From Flavobacteriales bacterium UBA1531 (GTDB taxonomy: Bacteria; Bacteroidota; Bacteroidia; Flavobacteriales_D; Sanyastnellaceae), in assembly GCA_002323795.1 (NCBI GenBank), contig DCPZ01000092.1:1-20284 (forward strand): 20,284 nt of DNA. Reading direction: 5' to 3'. The position numbers and the translations under genes were made by a program. Shown piece by piece: positions 7,013 to 16,153 of the stretch; positions within the stretch are counted from its first letter, which is position 1; each line of letters opens with the position of its first letter. The notes beneath the pieces are model-generated. The model had not been told where the DNA came from. It made no database searches and worked only from the letters and a program-made list of their open reading frames with translations.

Positions 7013-7663
7013 ATGGCACAAATAATTACCCATCAAGGCGCTGAACGTTCAGAGCAATTGCTCCAGCAAGCCATGGATGTTTTTCTGCGCTTGGGCATTC
7101 GCTCAGTCAACATGGCCGACCTAGCCAGCGAAATTGGAGTCTCGAAAAAAACACTCTATGTCCATTTTAGCGACAAAGACGATTTGATCCAGCGTTGCAT
7201 GAGTTCACACTGCGATCAGATGGAACAGGTGATTTCAGAAGCGGAAAATCACGAGGGAAATGCCATTGACTCTGAATTGGCCATCATCGACTTTGTTCAT
7301 ACCGTGATCACCAAGATGCACCCAAGCATGCTGCATGATCTGAGAAAGTACCACCCGATCGCCTTCGATACCATCAATAAAAGAGAGGACGAGATCATTC
7401 TCGGAACTGTGGAGCGCAACATCAAGCGCGGTCAGACAGAAGGACTGTATCGCCTTGATATCAACCCTGTCTTGACCGCTCGTTTTCTTGTGGCCATCGG
7501 TTATGAAGTCAAAAAATGTGGCGAGCGCCGGACATTTCAAGGGGAGTTGAGTTTGTCAGATTTGTATGTGCAGTCATCCTTGTACCACATCCGGGCCATT
7601 TCAACAGAGAAGGGTTCGCAGTATCTCCAAAGCAAATTGAAAAAAGAAAAGTTGTTTCAATGA
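7013..7663 (+). CDS. TetR/AcrR-family transcriptional regulator
   Basis: 216 aa. The N-terminal TetR DNA-binding domain covers about residues 12-58. The helix-turn-helix is VNMADLASEIGVSKKTLYVHFSDKDDLI, with the family signature GVSKKTLYVHFSDK. The remaining ~155 residues are the alpha-helical ligand-binding and dimerisation part, which is not conserved enough to name a ligand. I start at ATG 7013 because the helix-turn-helix begins at the usual distance from it and the -7 box lies 8 bp upstream; an open frame continues back to 6848 but runs into the pentapeptide gene. The TGA overlaps the next ATG (ATGA, 7660-7663), so regulator and outer-membrane factor are translationally coupled. The likely role is local repression of the efflux operon, inducible by a pump substrate. 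This is inference from position. Confidence 0.92.
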   Translation: MAQIITHQGAERSEQLLQQAMDVFLRLGIRSVNMADLASEIGVSKKTLYVHFSDKDDLIQRCMSSHCDQMEQVISEAENHEGNAIDSELAIIDFVHTVITKMHPSMLHDLRKYHPIAFDTINKREDEIILGTVERNIKRGQTEGLYRLDINPVLTARFLVAIGYEVKKCGERRTFQGELSLSDLYVQSSLYHIRAISTEKGSQYLQSKLKKEKLFQ

Positions 7664-9093
7664 ATACGAACAGAAATTTCATGCCGACCGTCATTTTGAC
7701 CTTAGCAATGACCGGATTGATTGTGCCAAATGCTCGCAGCCAGGAATCATATTCGATTTCGTTGGCACAAGCACAGAAAATTGCGCTGGAAAAGGCCTTT
7801 GCTGTTCAGTATGCAGACTTGGACATGCAAAAATCTGAGCGGGATGTGAAAGAGTTACTCGCAACCGGATTGCCACAAGTGAGCATTGTGGCTGATTATA
7901 GTCAGTACATTGACATTCCAATTCAAGTCGCATCAGGGGATGTCTTTGGTTTTCCGGATTATCTCACAGACTTCTTTGGCGGCGTCTCCCAAGAAACGGG
8001 CGTTGAAATCGATGCGCCATCGTTTGATCCGGATGCAATTTCGGAATTTCAATTTGGTCTGAGCCATACAGCCAATTATGGCGTGCAAGCATCACAACTG
8101 ATTTTTAGCGGGTCTTACCTTTTTGGGTTGAAAGCGTCTCAATTATTGGTTTCGAGCCGGGAACGAGGACAGCAGCGCACGGCGGATGAAGTGATGCAGC
8201 AGGTTGCTGAAGCCTATCACTTTATGTTGGCCGCTGAGGAAGGTTTGGTTTTGGCGAATGAAGCGCTTCGGCTTGTGAAATTCACCCGTGATGAGGTGGC
8301 TGCTTTGAATGAAGCGGGGTTTGCAGATGAACTCGCAGTGAACCAAATGGATTTGGCCATCAACGACTTGGAGGCCCAAGTCATGGTGTCGCAGGGTCAG
8401 ATTACGATGTCAAAAGGATTGTTGCGATTCCAGATGGGGATTGAGCCGAATGCTCAATTGGAATTGACCGATGGAATGGAGGATTTGATGTCCAGCGGAA
8501 AAGAATTGGAATGGATGAGCCGCGATTTCGTGGCATCAGAAATTCCTGGGGTGCAGGAGCAAGAGCTTTTTTTGGGCTTGGCGGGATTGGATACCAAAAG
8601 CCAAATAGCGAGTGGTTGGCCGCAAGTTTCGGCGTTTTATACCAATCAAAATAATGCTCAGCGTGACGCTTTTGATTTCTTTCAAAAGAATCGCGAGTGG
8701 TATCCTGTGCAGTTGTGGGGGGTAAATTTCTCAATGCCGGTGTGGACTAGTTTTGGGGGCCGACAGCGGGTTGAGAAAAAGAAAATTGCGGAGGAGCGCG
8801 CACGCATCGCACTGAGCCAAGTTTCGCAGGCGGCGACAATCGAGCATGACAATGCTCGCGCAGCTTTTTCTGAAGCGATGGCGCTTTTGAACAACGCAAC
8901 CAACGGCGAGCGACTTGCAGAGAAAATCTACATGCAATCAGAAGCTCGGTACAAAGAGGGCATGGTTTCCAGCTTTGACATGAATGATGCACGGAACCAA
9001 TTGCTGGAGGCGAAGCTCCAAAAATTAACCAGTTCATTGGACTGGCTCAATGCACGGGTTGACCTTCAAAAAGCGCTATCGGCATTTGATTGA
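7660..9093 (+). CDS. TolC-family outer membrane efflux protein
   Basis: 477 aa. A signal peptide (MNTNRNFMPTVILTLAMTG..., likely cleavage after ARS) leads into ISLAQAQKIALEKAF, the usual opening of an outer-membrane factor. Two internal repeats, each with paired long helices and beta strands, can be traced: the first about 30-240, the second about 270-470, ending FDMNDARNQLLEAKLQKL and LQKALSAFD. The protein should trimerise into a beta-barrel exit duct with a periplasmic alpha-helical tunnel, receiving substrate from the adaptor and RND pump encoded next. The start at 7660 is fixed by the signal peptide and the ATGA overlap; longer versions would fuse it to antisense-like sequence inside tetR. 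The adaptor follows after 32 bp. Confidence 0.93.
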   Translation: MNTNRNFMPTVILTLAMTGLIVPNARSQESYSISLAQAQKIALEKAFAVQYADLDMQKSERDVKELLATGLPQVSIVADYSQYIDIPIQVASGDVFGFPDYLTDFFGGVSQETGVEIDAPSFDPDAISEFQFGLSHTANYGVQASQLIFSGSYLFGLKASQLLVSSRERGQQRTADEVMQQVAEAYHFMLAAEEGLVLANEALRLVKFTRDEVAALNEAGFADELAVNQMDLAINDLEAQVMVSQGQITMSKGLLRFQMGIEPNAQLELTDGMEDLMSSGKELEWMSRDFVASEIPGVQEQELFLGLAGLDTKSQIASGWPQVSAFYTNQNNAQRDAFDFFQKNREWYPVQLWGVNFSMPVWTSFGGRQRVEKKKIAEERARIALSQVSQAATIEHDNARAAFSEAMALLNNATNGERLAEKIYMQSEARYKEGMVSSFDMNDARNQLLEAKLQKLTSSLDWLNARVDLQKALSAFD

Positions 9094-9125
9094 ACACGGT
9101 CAGGAAAAATTGAAAGAAGAGAACG

Positions 9126-10214
9126 ATGAATCGCATTTATAAAGAACGTATGAAAAGAGCATTGGGAATTCCCGTAATGATATTGGCGGTGACCTTGACG
9201 GGTTGCGGTTCATCTGAAACGGAAGCAGGAGAATCGAGTGAAAGCAATGAATCAGCCAAAGCATCAGGCTTGTTTAAGGTTGGAGTCACAAACATTTCAC
9301 CCCAAGCGTTTACCCACCGATTTTCGGTTCAGGGCAATGTTGAAACAGATCGCAACGCACTGTTGACGACTGAATTTGGTGGCGCCATTGAAGAAGTAAT
9401 GGTGCGCGAAGGTCAGCAGGTCTCTGAGGGCACACCTTTGGTCCGTGTCAATACTGACGTGATGCAACGTTCAGTTGCGGAATTGCAAACCCAACTTGAA
9501 TTGGCGCAAGCCGTCTTTGAAAGGCAGGAACGTTTATGGGAGCAGAACATCGGTTCAGAAATTGAATTTTTGCAAGCCAAAACCCAACTCGAATCTCTCC
9601 AGAGATCGTTGCAAACACTGGAAGAACAAATGGAAATGGCAGTGATGCGCGCTCCTTTTGCGGGTGTGGTCGATCGCTGCCTCGCCAAAAGCGGAGAATT
9701 TGCAATCCCGGGCGCTCCCTTGGTTCGAATTGTTGACTTGAAGGACATGTACGTGCGAGCGAGCGTCAGTGATCATTACGCGGGCAAAGTATCAAAGGGA
9801 ATGCCCGCTGAGGTCATCGTAAGCGGAGTCGATTCGATGCGCACGAAAGTTGGTCGTGTGGGCCAATTCATCAATCCAGCGAACCGCACCTTGGAGATTT
9901 CATTGCCCTTACCGGACGGCAACAAATTCCTGCCAAACATGTACGCAAGCGTTTGGTTGCAGGACCTCAGCCTTGATAGTGCCATGGTTTTGCCAAGCGC
10001 CTTGGTGCAACAAGACATCAATGGGGACGAGTTTGTCTATGTGGCAGAAGGCCAGGGCGATGCACGCATCGTTCGAAAAACTCTCATTGCATCGGGTATG
10101 GGTTCGGGCGATGACCTGCTCATCACTTCGGGCCTTTCGTTTGGAGACGATGTGATTTCCCGAGGCGCAAACCGCGTGGTGGAAGGGCAAGAAGTAAACC
10201 TCATAGCGGACTGA
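9126..10214 (+). CDS. RND efflux periplasmic adaptor (membrane fusion protein), lipoprotein
   Basis: 362 aa. Lipoprotein signal peptide with lipobox LTGC (Cys27), then a Ser/Glu-rich spacer. Residues about 75-108 form the first half of a lipoyl-like domain (EEVMVREGQQVSEG). A short coiled-coil hairpin follows (about 110-168, QTQLELAQAVFERQERLWEQ). The second lipoyl half (MRAPFAGVVDRCLAKSGEF, about 174-192) comes next, then the beta-barrel and membrane-proximal domains. The protein joins the inner-membrane pump to the TolC-like duct in the periplasm. ATG 9126 is preceded by a purine-rich stretch (GAAAGAAGAGA); an in-frame ATG at 9150 would also give a good signal peptide. Only 4 bp separate it from the pump gene. 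Confidence 0.93.
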   Translation: MNRIYKERMKRALGIPVMILAVTLTGCGSSETEAGESSESNESAKASGLFKVGVTNISPQAFTHRFSVQGNVETDRNALLTTEFGGAIEEVMVREGQQVSEGTPLVRVNTDVMQRSVAELQTQLELAQAVFERQERLWEQNIGSEIEFLQAKTQLESLQRSLQTLEEQMEMAVMRAPFAGVVDRCLAKSGEFAIPGAPLVRIVDLKDMYVRASVSDHYAGKVSKGMPAEVIVSGVDSMRTKVGRVGQFINPANRTLEISLPLPDGNKFLPNMYASVWLQDLSLDSAMVLPSALVQQDINGDEFVYVAEGQGDARIVRKTLIASGMGSGDDLLITSGLSFGDDVISRGANRVVEGQEVNLIAD

Positions 10215-10218
10215 TTTT

Positions 10219-13200
10219 ATGGAGGACCAATCTCAAGACCAAAAGGCACGAGAGTTCGGACTGAGCTCTTGGAGTGTAAACAATGCCACTACGGTATTTG
10301 TGCTCGTGACCATCATCATCATTTCTGGGCTGTACAGCTACTTGACTGTTCCGAAAGAGAGTTTTCCGGAGGTCGTTATTCCGGAAGTGTTCATTGGAAC
10401 GCCATACCCGGGGAACAGCCCTTCGAACATTGAAAAACTGATCACCCGTCCGCTCGAGAAGGAGATCAACACCATCACTGGCGTAGACGAAATCACCTCG
10501 ACTTCCATACAAGGCTACAGTGCCGTGGATGTCAAGTTTGAATTTGATGTGACCTCGGACGAAGCATTGCGAAAGGTCAAAGATGCTGTAGATCGAGCAA
10601 AAGCCGATCCGGATTTCCCGGATGACTTACCGGCAGACCCCGATGTGTTTGCACTGAATTTTTCAGAGTTATTGCCGGTGATGAATGTCAACCTTTCAGG
10701 CGACTACAGCTTGGAGGAATTGAAGCGATATGCTGAAGCGCTCGAGGAGAAAATCGAAGAGCTTCCGGAGATATCCAAGGTGGATATTCGCGGAGTGATG
10801 GACAAGGAAGTGGAGGTGGTTGTAGACTACCTGCGTGCAGAGGCAATGCAGGTGAGTTTCAATGACATTTCAGGTGCGATTGCCCAGGAAAACATCACCA
10901 TATCTGGAGGCGATTTACTCGTCGATAATTTCCGACGTTCGGTGCAAGTCGTGGGGGATTTTGAATCCATGGAAGACATCGAAAGCGTCATCGTTAAAAG
11001 CGAGAATGATGCACCTATTTACCTCCGAGATGTGGCAAGTGTTCGTTTTGTAGAGCAGGAAAAAACCAGCTATGCACGAGAGTATTTGCAGCCGGTGGTC
11101 TCCCTCGATATCATCAAGCGAGCGGGTGAAAACCTCATTGCAGCCTCAAACGGAATCAATGGAATCATTGCAGACGCGAAGGAGGTTTACTTGCCTGAGA
11201 ACCTAACGGTGTCTATCACAAACGATCAGTCGGATCAAACCAGAACACAGGTGGATGAGCTGCAGAATTCCATCATTTTTGGGGTGTTGCTTGTGGTAGG
11301 CGTATTATTATTTTTCCTTGGACTTCGCAACGCATTGTTTGTAGGAGTGGCGATTCCGCTTTCGATGTTCATGAGTTTTATGATCTTAAGTGCATTGGGC
11401 ATCACGTTCAATGTGATGGTTCTGTTTTCGCTTGTTTTGGCTTTGGGCATGTTGGTGGATAACGGAATTGTTGTGGTGGAGAACATCTACCGTTTGATGG
11501 ACGAGGGGAAATCGTCCTTCGTAGCTGCGAAGCAAGGAGTGGGTGAAGTGGCGTGGCCGATTATCGCATCAACGGCGACGACGCTTGCAGCATTTTTACC
11601 GTTGGCGATTTGGCCGGGCCTCATTGGTGAATTCATGAAGTACTTGCCGATCACTCTGATGATCGTTTTGAGTTCATCTTTGTTTGTAGCGCTCGTAATC
11701 AACCCGGTGTTAACAGCCGCGTTTATGCGCGTCGGGGAGGATGGCGTGAGTAAGAAACGAGCCCACCGTGTCACGCTATCGTTACTCGTATTTGGAGGGA
11801 TATTCCTCGTGTTGGGGGCGATGGCGTTTGGGAATATTCTACTCATCGCCGGGTTGTTGACCATCGCAAATGCGTATGTCTTGAATCCAGGCACATTGTT
11901 GTTTCAAAACCGATTCTTGCCGCGTTTGGAGCAGGGCTATGAGCGTTTCTTACGCTATGCATTGGACGGTCGCCGACCGTGGATGTTCTTCTTTGGAACA
12001 GCGGGTCTGATGGTGCTAGCCTTTGTATTGCTTGGAGCCTTTCCGCCCAAGGTTGAATTCTTTCCGAGCAACGAGCCTCAGTACCTGAACATTTTTATCA
12101 CCAAACCGATCGGTACGGACATTGAAGAAACAAATCGTGTTACTCGTGAAATTGAAGAATTGGTCCTGGAGGTGATGAACGAGGAACGCTTTCAACGGCC
12201 CAATCCGGAGACGGGTGAGATGGAGGTGTACATCGCCAACTCCATCATTGGCCAAGTGGGCAATGGAACCAGTGACCCTCAGGAAGGACCATCGTTGGGA
12301 AACACCCCACACAAGGCTCGGATTGCGGTAAACTTTGTCAAATTCCAGGAACGTCGAGGACAATCAACACGGGATGTCTTGAGGTCGGTACGCGAGCGTT
12401 TGTCTGGTTACCCGGATGCTGAAATCATTGTTACTAAAAATTCAGATGGCCCACCTCAAGGCCCACCAATCAACATTGAAATTCGAGGGGATGATTATGA
12501 CGATGTCTTGTTCACGGCCAATTCCATGCGCCAATACCTGCGCGAGTTGGATTTTGAAGGTGTGGAGGAGTTGAAAATTGATGTTGACAAACGCAAGCCA
12601 GAGCTTCCAATTACAATCGATCGAGAAAAAGCACGGCGTTATGGATTGTCCACACAAAACATCGGTTACACGATTCGAACGGCTCTGTTCGGAAGAGAAG
12701 TAAGCACGTTCAAAGACGGCGAAGATGACTATCCCATCAACGTCCGTTTTGAGGAATCATCCCGAAACAACGTCGATGCATTGATGAATCAAAAAGTGAT
12801 TTTTCGAAGCGCTTCTGACGGTCAAATCAAGGAGGTGCCGATTTCTGCGGTGGCCACCGCAGAGCGAAGCACGACATTCAGCAGCGTGAAACGAAAGGAC
12901 TTAGATCGCTTGATTACGCTGAGCTCCAATGTTTTGGAAGGCGCAAATGCGAACGAAATTGTTTTGGACATGCAGGAATCGCTGAAGGAGTTTAATGCGC
13001 CTCGTGGCGTTCAATTTGCCTTCACGGGTCAACAAGAGGAGCAAGCAAAGGAGCTGGCTTTCTTGTCGCAGGCGCTTTTGCTGGCGCTGTTTCTCATCAT
13101 TCTCATCATTGTAGCTCAGTTCAATTCGATCACGACGCCATTCATCATAGGCTTCAGCGTGTTCTTCAGCTTAATTGGCGTTTTGCTTGGCTTGGTCATC

Positions 13201-13665
13201 TTCCAGATGGACTTCGTGATCATTATGACGATGATTGGCATCATATCACTTGCTGGTGTTGTGGTGAATAACGCGATCGTGTTGATTGATTACACGGACC
13301 TGATTCGTGAGCGAAAACGAAAAGAATTGGGCTCTGAAAAGCACTTGCCATTTGCAGAGGTTGAGGAATCCATCGTACAAGGTGGTCGAACGAGGCTGCG
13401 CCCTGTCTTGCTCACGGCCATCACTACGATTTTAGGTCTTTTGCCGCTGGCCATTGGCTTGAACATTGACTTTGTCACTTTGGTCACGGAGTATGATCCG
13501 CGCATCTACATTGGTGGTGATAACAATGTGTTTTGGAAACCGATGAGCTGGGCCATCATCTACGGCCTGACGTTTGCGACCTTCCTTACGTTGATCATTG
13601 TTCCGGTGATGTACTGGTGGATCAACAGAATGCTTTACAAGTACCGGTTGAAAGAGGCGGTGTAG
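10219..13665 (+). CDS. RND efflux permease, HAE1/AcrB-like, extended form
   Basis: 1148 aa inner-membrane pump, about 100 residues longer than AcrB. TM1 is at about 15-40, followed by the first periplasmic porter region; TM2-TM6 span about 345-510; a second porter region (about 635-930) is followed by TM8-TM12. Between TM6 and TM7 (about 520-570) are what look like two additional membrane segments (LLVFGGIFLVLGAMAFG and ILLIAGLLTIANAYVL). TM4 reads GMLVDNGIVVVEN: AcrB Asp407 is kept (Asp414) but Asp408 is Asn415. TM10 reads VVVNNAIVLID, with Asn1017 where AcrB has Lys940. The sequence favours drug/hydrophobe export over heavy-metal (CusA) type. It exchanges substrate for protons together with the adaptor and TolC-like partner upstream. 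The substrate cannot be named. Its stop is 4 bp from the stop of the convergent murF-alr. Confidence 0.93.
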   Translation: MEDQSQDQKAREFGLSSWSVNNATTVFVLVTIIIISGLYSYLTVPKESFPEVVIPEVFIGTPYPGNSPSNIEKLITRPLEKEINTITGVDEITSTSIQGYSAVDVKFEFDVTSDEALRKVKDAVDRAKADPDFPDDLPADPDVFALNFSELLPVMNVNLSGDYSLEELKRYAEALEEKIEELPEISKVDIRGVMDKEVEVVVDYLRAEAMQVSFNDISGAIAQENITISGGDLLVDNFRRSVQVVGDFESMEDIESVIVKSENDAPIYLRDVASVRFVEQEKTSYAREYLQPVVSLDIIKRAGENLIAASNGINGIIADAKEVYLPENLTVSITNDQSDQTRTQVDELQNSIIFGVLLVVGVLLFFLGLRNALFVGVAIPLSMFMSFMILSALGITFNVMVLFSLVLALGMLVDNGIVVVENIYRLMDEGKSSFVAAKQGVGEVAWPIIASTATTLAAFLPLAIWPGLIGEFMKYLPITLMIVLSSSLFVALVINPVLTAAFMRVGEDGVSKKRAHRVTLSLLVFGGIFLVLGAMAFGNILLIAGLLTIANAYVLNPGTLLFQNRFLPRLEQGYERFLRYALDGRRPWMFFFGTAGLMVLAFVLLGAFPPKVEFFPSNEPQYLNIFITKPIGTDIEETNRVTREIEELVLEVMNEERFQRPNPETGEMEVYIANSIIGQVGNGTSDPQEGPSLGNTPHKARIAVNFVKFQERRGQSTRDVLRSVRERLSGYPDAEIIVTKNSDGPPQGPPINIEIRGDDYDDVLFTANSMRQYLRELDFEGVEELKIDVDKRKPELPITIDREKARRYGLSTQNIGYTIRTALFGREVSTFKDGEDDYPINVRFEESSRNNVDALMNQKVIFRSASDGQIKEVPISAVATAERSTTFSSVKRKDLDRLITLSSNVLEGANANEIVLDMQESLKEFNAPRGVQFAFTGQQEEQAKELAFLSQALLLALFLIILIIVAQFNSITTPFIIGFSVFFSLIGVLLGLVIFQMDFVIIMTMIGIISLAGVVVNNAIVLIDYTDLIRERKRKELGSEKHLPFAEVEESIVQGGRTRLRPVLLTAITTILGLLPLAIGLNIDFVTLVTEYDPRIYIGGDNNVFWKPMSWAIIYGLTFATFLTLIIVPVMYWWINRMLYKYRLKEAV

Positions 13666-13669
13666 TCGT

Positions 13670-16153
13670 TCAGCCGCCCCGCTGTTCGCGTTGTACGCGG
13701 CTCGGGATTCGGGTAAGGATTTCATAAGGGATTGTTCCTGAGGCAGCAGCGAAATCCTCGATGCTTTGTTCGGACCCAAACACTTCTACCTCGTCACCTT
13801 CTTGTGCGAGGGCGATGTCGGTTACGTCGACCATGACCATGTCCATGCAGACCTTTCCTACTACGGGAGCATGTTTGTGATGAATCACGACATTTCCTTG
13901 TCCGTTGGAAAGGTTGCGCGGAAAGCCATCGGCGTATCCAAGCGGCAAAGTTGCGATTCGACGCGTACGATCCGAGGCGTCCTCTAAGCCATAACCAACA
14001 CCTTCTCCCGGGGGGACGGTGTGCAGCGAGGAAATCACGGTGTGAAAGCGCACAACGGGCTGCAATTCGAGGTCTTCATTTCCATCGAGCTGCACCCCAA
14101 AAAGGGCAATGCCGACTCGAACATAATCACCGCTGTGTTCCGGAAACCTCAAGAGTCCTGCGGAATTGAGCAGGTGCGTTTTGATTCGGGGTTGTATTTC
14201 TTGAAGCGTCTGTGCAATCGTCTCAAAGCGATTGATTTGCATGCGCGTGGCATCGTCTTGTTCGAGCCTGTCGGCACTCGCGAGGTGGCTGAAAACCGTT
14301 TTCACTTCCGTGCGTGAATCTGATACCAGCGCAGAGAGAATGGATGCCTCATCGCATCCGAACCCCAAACGATGCATGCCGGTATCAACTTTGAGGTGAA
14401 TCGGCCAAGGTTGTCGCGTAACACCTTGTGCTAAAGCCTCGATGAAGTCTTCATGCTGCTGCAAACTATGAATGCACGGTTCCAATCGGTGCTGAATGAG
14501 TGAAGCAAATGTGGATGGCTCAGGATTGAGGACCATGATTCGAGAAACGACCCCGTGCTGACGCAACTCCACACCTTCTTCGGTGCAGGCCACAGCAAGC
14601 ATACTTACGCCATGGAATTTCAACTGCCGGGCAATTGCCGGTCCGTTGGTTCCATAGCCGGATGCCTTGATCACGGCGATTAAATCTGTGGATGGACGCG
14701 CTTGCTCGCGCACAAATGTTCGGATTTGGCGAAGGTTGTGGGCCAGAGCTGTCAGATTCAATTCCAACCGAACTGAGTGACTGCGGTGCATAAGCGTGGG
14801 GATTAACCGTTCGAATTGCTCGGACCTTGCGCCTTTGATCAAGGTGTTTTTGCCTTGAAAAATCAAGGGGTTCGAGGCCAGTAATTCGAGGGCCTCTTCG
14901 ACACTTGCGAGGGCCGTTTCCTCCGGTAAAACGAGCGACTCAAAAGACGGTCCAATCAGCCAAACGGGATCCATACCGTTGCTTCTGATCAATGAAACAA
15001 CTTGTTGAGCGCCTTCCATGTCCATGCCGGGGACTTCCCCAATGATGGCAGCGGTTTCGAATGCACCAGGCAGCCGATTCAAGTCTTGAACGGCCAATTG
15101 AAGAGCGTCCCAATCGTTGGTGTAAGCATCAGAAATCAACCAAGATCCGTCTGCTTTTTGAAGCCTTTGCATGCGGTGGTCCAGGTCTTGAAAATGCATG
15201 AGGCCGTCGCGAATGTGTGCTTCATCCAGCCCCCATTCTAGGGCAAAAAGGGCTGCCGTCATGGCGTTTCGGTATCCAGCTTCATCGGTGAAAGGCAAAT
15301 GCCAGACGGATTCGATTCCGTTCCAAGCGACGGAAACACTCCGTCCATGAACATTCACTTGGCTGTTCACACGCAGCGTGTCTTCAGCCGTTTCTCCCCA
15401 AGTTTTGATAGGCACGCCTCGATCGGTGAGCAATTCCCTGGCCTGGTTGAGTTGACCAGGCATGACGACCCAGCGACACCCTTCAAACAGTTGAACTTTC
15501 TCTCTCGCAAGCGCTTCAACATCGGGGAAGTTTTGCACGTGTGCGTTTCCGATGTGCGTCAGTATGCCGTGCGTCGGCTGAATGGTGTGCCAGTGACGTT
15601 TCATTTCATCGGGCTCTGAGATTCCAGCTTCGATGAATGCAATATCGTGTTCCGGCAAAAGGTCACCCAGCGCCAGCGGTACGCCCACTTGGCTATTGTA
15701 GCTGCGCGGATTTCCGCATGCATTGTGGTCTTTGGCAAAGAGCTGCATCAGCCACTCTTTTACGGTTGTTTTGCCATTGCTTCCTGTAATGCCAATGGTT
15801 GGAATGTCACATTTAATTCTCCAATGGCGCGCAAAGTTTTGCCATGCATGCAGCGAATTCGAAGCGATTAAAATGTCCGAATCGGGCAAATGGGGCAGTT
15901 GCATACTTTCTTCCACGATGAAGTGCCGAGCACCCATGCCATGCGCCGATTCCAGATAATCGTGCCCATTGTGCCAGATGCCTCGGATGGCGATGAAGAG
16001 TGTTTCTTGGGCAGCAGCGAATGGGAGTTGACGGGAGTCTTGCGTTGCGCGCAGGCTGTCGTTGCTATTTGCTTCTTGGCGCGATTGATGCAGCTTGAAA
16101 TCATCAAGCTGAGACACATGGTTCAACCAATTTTTCCAGTCGCCGACGGTCAT
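13670..16153 (-). CDS. Fused MurF-like ligase / alanine racemase
   Basis: 827 aa, two enzymes of peptidoglycan synthesis. Residues 1 to about 458 are a MurF-type Mur ligase: ATP-binding loop GITGSNGKTT (121-130, Lys128), NPRSYNSQVGVPL, EAGISEPDEM, HIGNAHVQNF and DAYTNDWDAL. MurF adds D-Ala-D-Ala to the UDP-MurNAc-tripeptide. Residues about 460-827 are a fold-type III alanine racemase: PLP Lys496 in AVIKASGYG, KVDTGMHRLGF, and catalytic Tyr721 in EGVGYGLED, then LPLGYADGFPRN and CMDMVMVDVTD. This fusion is typical of Bacteroidetes. A separate MurF often exists in such genomes, so the fused ligase half may be accessory. Its ATG overlaps the tdk stop (ATGA, 16150-16153), so it is translated with tdk. 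Confidence 0.95.
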   Translation of the reverse strand: MTVGDWKNWLNHVSQLDDFKLHQSRQEANSNDSLRATQDSRQLPFAAAQETLFIAIRGIWHNGHDYLESAHGMGARHFIVEESMQLPHLPDSDILIASNSLHAWQNFARHWRIKCDIPTIGITGSNGKTTVKEWLMQLFAKDHNACGNPRSYNSQVGVPLALGDLLPEHDIAFIEAGISEPDEMKRHWHTIQPTHGILTHIGNAHVQNFPDVEALAREKVQLFEGCRWVVMPGQLNQARELLTDRGVPIKTWGETAEDTLRVNSQVNVHGRSVSVAWNGIESVWHLPFTDEAGYRNAMTAALFALEWGLDEAHIRDGLMHFQDLDHRMQRLQKADGSWLISDAYTNDWDALQLAVQDLNRLPGAFETAAIIGEVPGMDMEGAQQVVSLIRSNGMDPVWLIGPSFESLVLPEETALASVEEALELLASNPLIFQGKNTLIKGARSEQFERLIPTLMHRSHSVRLELNLTALAHNLRQIRTFVREQARPSTDLIAVIKASGYGTNGPAIARQLKFHGVSMLAVACTEEGVELRQHGVVSRIMVLNPEPSTFASLIQHRLEPCIHSLQQHEDFIEALAQGVTRQPWPIHLKVDTGMHRLGFGCDEASILSALVSDSRTEVKTVFSHLASADRLEQDDATRMQINRFETIAQTLQEIQPRIKTHLLNSAGLLRFPEHSGDYVRVGIALFGVQLDGNEDLELQPVVRFHTVISSLHTVPPGEGVGYGLEDASDRTRRIATLPLGYADGFPRNLSNGQGNVVIHHKHAPVVGKVCMDMVMVDVTDIALAQEGDEVEVFGSEQSIEDFAAASGTIPYEILTRIPSRVQREQRGG

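Noticed and set aside
7516..7659. N-terminal extension of the TolC-like protein
   Set aside because: The translation does not resemble the family and overlaps tetR; the signal peptide starts at 7660.
10219..13665. Heavy-metal (CusA/CzcA) type RND pump
   Set aside because: The TM4 and TM10 motifs and the NSDGPPQGPPINIEIRG-type porter sequence fit HAE1-like pumps better, and no metal-binding Met cluster or metal-related gene is nearby.
13685..13700. CGCG-TTGTA-CGCG hairpin at the 3' end of the racemase coding region
   Set aside because: Short, inside coding sequence and without a T-run; not called as a terminator.
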